Source: Pseudomonas sp. Bc-h (GTDB lineage Bacteria > Pseudomonadota > Gammaproteobacteria > Pseudomonadales > Pseudomonadaceae). Taken from it: a stretch of 64,000 nucleotides of DNA. The position numbers were made by a program, and so were the translations under genes. Below are positions 56,636-64,000 of this stretch, piece by piece. Within the stretch, counting starts at the first letter, position 1. Each line of letters starts with the position of its first letter. The stretch is taken from assembly GCF_002080045.1 (NCBI RefSeq), contig NZ_MUIN01000006.1, positions 145,387 to 209,386 of the forward strand, given 5' to 3'. The notes under the pieces were generated by a model. It was given only the letters and a program-made list of their open reading frames with translations. It searched no databases and had not been told where the DNA came from.

Positions 56636-56746
56636 GCACCTGACTTCTCTTAATTTTCCGTAAATGCAGGTGTATCGTATTCGCCCCTCGCAGGTGCTCT
56701 CAGTTGCGCGTGTTCATTCGCTTCTATCGTCCAGGTGTTCTCGCTG

Positions 56747-58117
56747 ATGTCTTTCACTCGTCGACAAATTCTCGGAGGTCTGGCTGGTCTTGCCGTGGTT
56801 GGGCTGGGCGCAGGCGGAGCTTCGCGTTATTGGTTGGGGCGCACGGGCCCGGGAGAAGGACACGATTACGAACTGATCGCCGCACCGCTGGACGTTGAGC
56901 TGGTGCCAGGCTTCAAGACGCCCGCCTGGGCGTTTGGTGCGACGGCGCCGGGCACCGAGTTGCGCGTGAGGCAGGGCGACTGGCTGCGGGTGCGTTTCAT
57001 CAACCGGTTGCCGGTTGAGACCACCATTCACTGGCACGGCATCCGTCTGCCGCTGGAGATGGACGGCGTGCCTTATGTGTCGCAGTTGCCGGTCAAGCCG
57101 GGTGAGTATTTCGATTACAACTTCCGCGTACCGGATGCCGGCAGCTACTGGTATCACCCTCACGTCAGCAGCAGCGAAGAGCTGGGTCGCGGCCTGGTCG
57201 GCCCGCTGATCATCGAGGAGCGAGATCCCACCGGCTTCGCTCACGAGCGGGTGGTCAGCCTGAAGAGCTGGCACGTGGACGAGCAGGGCGCTTTCACCGA
57301 TTTCAGCGTGACCCGCGAGGCCGCTCGCGAAGGCACTGCGGGGCGACTCTCGACCATCAATGGCGTGCCGCAGGGCGTCATTCAACTGCCAGCCGGGCAG
57401 GTCACCCGTGTGCGCATTCTCAACCTCGACAACACCGTGACCTATCGCCTGAATCTGCCGGGTGCCGAGGCGATGATTTATGCGCTCGACGGGAATCCGG
57501 TCAAGCCGCGCGCCCTGGGCAAGGATTACTGGCTGGGGCCCGGCATGCGCATCTGTCTGGCGATCAAGGCGCCAGCGGCGGGTGAAGAGCTTGCGTTGCG
57601 TAACGGGCCGGTGCGTCTGGGGACCTTTCGTTCGGTGGACAGCAATGACGCGCCGGGGGAATGGCCTCCCGAGTTGCCTGCCAATCCGGTGGCCGAGCCC
57701 GATCTGGCCAACGCCGAGAAGCTGAATTTCAATTTCGAATGGGTCGGTTCGATGTCGGTCACTGCCAAGGGCAAACCGCCGAGCCTGTGGCAGATCAACG
57801 GCCAGGCCTGGGACATCACCGACAAGACCTGCGCCGACCGCCCGATTGCGAAACTTGAAAAGGGCAAAAGCTACATCTTCGAACTCAAGAACATGACTCA
57901 GTATCAGCATCCCATTCACTTGCACGGGATGAGCTTCAAGGTGATCGCGTCCAACCGCAAGGACGTGATCCCGTATTTCACCGACACTTATCTGTTAGGA
58001 CGAAACGAGCGCGCACGGGTCGCGTTGGTAGCGGATAATCCCGGCGTGTGGATGTTCCACTGCCATGTGATCGATCACATGGAAACCGGTCTTATGGCAG
58101 CTATCGAGGTTTCGTAA
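56747..58117 (+). CDS. Tat-exported multicopper oxidase
   Basis: A 456-residue three-domain laccase-like oxidase. The N-terminus MSFTRRQILGGLAGLAVVGLG is a twin-arginine signal, so it folds with copper before export. All copper motifs are present: HWHG (about 95-98), WYHPHVS (about 135), HPIHLHG (about 385) and the C-terminal HCHVIDHMETGL, which holds the type 1 Cys and its Met ligand. Its possible jobs are copper tolerance or phenolic oxidation. The stop overlaps the tadA start by one base. Divergent from the toxin gene. Confidence 0.9.
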   Translation: MSFTRRQILGGLAGLAVVGLGAGGASRYWLGRTGPGEGHDYELIAAPLDVELVPGFKTPAWAFGATAPGTELRVRQGDWLRVRFINRLPVETTIHWHGIRLPLEMDGVPYVSQLPVKPGEYFDYNFRVPDAGSYWYHPHVSSSEELGRGLVGPLIIEERDPTGFAHERVVSLKSWHVDEQGAFTDFSVTREAAREGTAGRLSTINGVPQGVIQLPAGQVTRVRILNLDNTVTYRLNLPGAEAMIYALDGNPVKPRALGKDYWLGPGMRICLAIKAPAAGEELALRNGPVRLGTFRSVDSNDAPGEWPPELPANPVAEPDLANAEKLNFNFEWVGSMSVTAKGKPPSLWQINGQAWDITDKTCADRPIAKLEKGKSYIFELKNMTQYQHPIHLHGMSFKVIASNRKDVIPYFTDTYLLGRNERARVALVADNPGVWMFHCHVIDHMETGLMAAIEVS

Positions 58118-58599
58118 TGCGGCAGCCGCAAATCATTGATCGCAGCCGCGATCAACATTTCATGCGCGAAGCACTGGCTCTGGCCTCCGAGGGCGCAATG
58201 CTGGGAGAGGTCCCGGTGGGTGCGGTTGTGGTTCAGGATGGCGTGATCATCGGGCGGGGTTACAACTGCCCTATCAGTGGCAGCGACCCGAGCGCCCACG
58301 CGGAGATGGTCGCGATTCGCAATGCCGCTCAGGCGGTGAGCAACTATCGCCTGCCGGGCGCCACGCTGTATGTCACGCTGGAGCCTTGCAGCATGTGTGC
58401 AGGTTTGATCGTGCATTCACGCATCACGCGTGTGGTCTACGGCGCCACCGAGCCCAAGGCGGGTGTGGTGCAGAGCCAGGGGCAATTCTTCAGTCAGCCG
58501 TTTCTCAACCATCGCGTGCTGTTCGAAGGCGGGGTGCTGGGCGAGGAGTGCGGCACGATGCTGAGCGAGTTCTTCAGGATGAGAAGGGCGAGGTCTTAG
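58117..58599 (+). CDS. tadA: tRNA-specific adenosine deaminase
   Basis: A 160-residue enzyme making inosine-34 in tRNA-Arg(ACG). The zinc site is HAEMVAIRNA (His and catalytic Glu) plus PCSMCAGLIVHSRI (two Cys). The ATG at 58117 shares its A with the oxidase TAA; longer upstream frames lie inside that gene. The link with the oxidase is conserved in pseudomonads by my memory, with no known functional reason. Confidence 0.96.
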   Translation: MRQPQIIDRSRDQHFMREALALASEGAMLGEVPVGAVVVQDGVIIGRGYNCPISGSDPSAHAEMVAIRNAAQAVSNYRLPGATLYVTLEPCSMCAGLIVHSRITRVVYGATEPKAGVVQSQGQFFSQPFLNHRVLFEGGVLGEECGTMLSEFFRMRRARS

Positions 58600-58649
58600 C
58601 TCTGGGATTTGTGTACGCCGCTATTTTAATGGCGCTCATCCTATCCCCG

Positions 58650-59097
58650 GTTCTGCCTAACGGCAGAAGCGTTTCGACTTCGTCGAGTTACTTGGAAAAG
58701 CCCCAAGTAACCAAGGGCTTTTACTCCTGGCTGGGGTCTGACTTCGTCAGACTTCCTTCACTCCGGTCTCGCTCCGTGGGCCCGGCGTGAATGGGCCATC
58801 CATGGCCCACACGCCTCTCGCCGCATCCATGCGGCTCGACCCACTCCGCGAGACCTGCGTTCAGCCTGCACCCAAGTCGCGTTTGGCGGTGTCTGTGCCA
58901 TTGCGCATTAAGATCAAAAACAAATCAAAAGCACGACACCTTCCTGTAGCAGTCCGGCTTGCCGGCGGTGGGGTCCTTGAGATCGCCGCCGCAGGGAACC
59001 CGACGAAGTCGGGCCGGGAAGGGGGCGCAGGCACTTGGTTACTTGGTGCTTTCAAGTAACTCGACGAAGTCGAAACAGGTCTGGCGTTAGCCAGAAC
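58650..59097. repeat. Symmetrical multi-hairpin non-coding element
   Basis: This fills most of the 553-bp gap 58600-59152, where I see no gene. The ends are ~63-bp imperfect inverted repeats (58650-58712 and 59035-59097, about 85% identical), sharing TTTCGACTTCGTCGAGTTAC and CCAAGTAACCAAG. Four hairpins built on GAC-TTC-GTC occur: 58674-58686 and 58736-58752 in one orientation, 58999-59013 and 59061-59073 in the other. Between them lie a perfect palindrome (TGGGCCATCCATGGCCCA, 58792-58809) and a REP-like copy (58943-58994). No transposase is encoded; it resembles a MITE or a large BIME. Confidence 0.75.
58943..58994. repeat. REP-like element inside the symmetrical element
   Basis: CCTGTAGCAGTCCGGCTTGC opens this copy, which ends in GCCGCCGCAGG. 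Same family as 21158 and 44452. It may be the mobile core or a later insertion in the larger element. Confidence 0.65.
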
Positions 59098-59152
59098 AAA
59101 AAGCATCCCCGCAGCTAACGGATCAGCCCCCGACCTCAGCATCGACAAAAGA

Positions 59153-64000
<4,848 letters not shown>

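Noticed and set aside
56565..56746. A hrp box (GGAACC-N15/16-CCAC) that would make the large toxin a type III effector
   Set aside because: I searched the spacer on the toxin strand by eye and found neither half in the right order.

Overview
The window reads as a chromosomal segment of a Pseudomonas of the P. syringae group. This rests on remembered gene content and order (tRNA-Leu/queA/tgt/yajC/secDF; iscRSUA-hscBA-fdx-iscX-ndk-rlmN-pilF-rodZ-ispG-hisS-yfgM-bamB-der; leuA; xseA; guaBA; tadA-mltF-purL) and on high-GC codon use. No database search was possible. All named functions come from motif and family recognition in the translations.

Layout. 1-1.6 kb: end of a surface-glycan type cluster (family 2 glycosyltransferase, hexapeptide acyltransferase). 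1.6-7.5 kb: mixed accessory genes: a CoiA-like zinc protein, a periplasmic PheC-like binding protein or dehydratase, a RelE/HigA-type toxin-antitoxin pair, a DedA protein, an unknown membrane protein, and a divergent LysR/SDR pair with a clear operator-like repeat. 7.5-11.7 kb: an AT-richer polymorphic-toxin island. It holds two immunity genes without a toxin, an opposite-strand orphan, a full RNase A-fold (CdiA-CT type) toxin with its immunity gene, then a headless second toxin tip with a second immunity gene. A repeated intergenic module punctuates the island. 11.7-17.4 kb: tRNA-Leu(CAA), queuosine genes and the SecDF-YajC operon. 17.5-23.5 kb: a glycine-zipper protein, then an OprD porin, a secreted argininosuccinate-lyase-like enzyme, a dicarboxylate-type symporter and a LysR regulator that look like one uptake module. 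23.6-41.3 kb: suhB, trmJ, cysE, the complete isc operon behind a near-consensus IscR site, ndk, rlmN, and the pilF-to-der housekeeping run. 41.4-44.4 kb: an aminotransferase/omega-amidase pair and two tandem FlxA-like coiled-coil genes, each behind a sigma-28-like promoter. 44.5-53.6 kb: leuA with a probable leaderless leader peptide, an M23 peptidase, xseA, a TauE/SafE permease, a zinc-ribbon protein, guaB and guaA. 53.6-64 kb: a ~980-residue dermonecrotic/PMT-like toxin, a Tat multicopper oxidase, tadA, a symmetrical multi-hairpin non-coding element, mltF, and purL cut by the window end.

The most novel material is: (1) the RNase A toxin/immunity array with its headless toxin module and repeated intergenic modules; (2) the periplasmic lyase with porin and symporter; (3) the leaderless leuA leader; (4) the symmetrical inverted-repeat element at 58.65-59.10 kb; (5) the PMT-like toxin with a TIKI/ChaN-like C-terminal domain.
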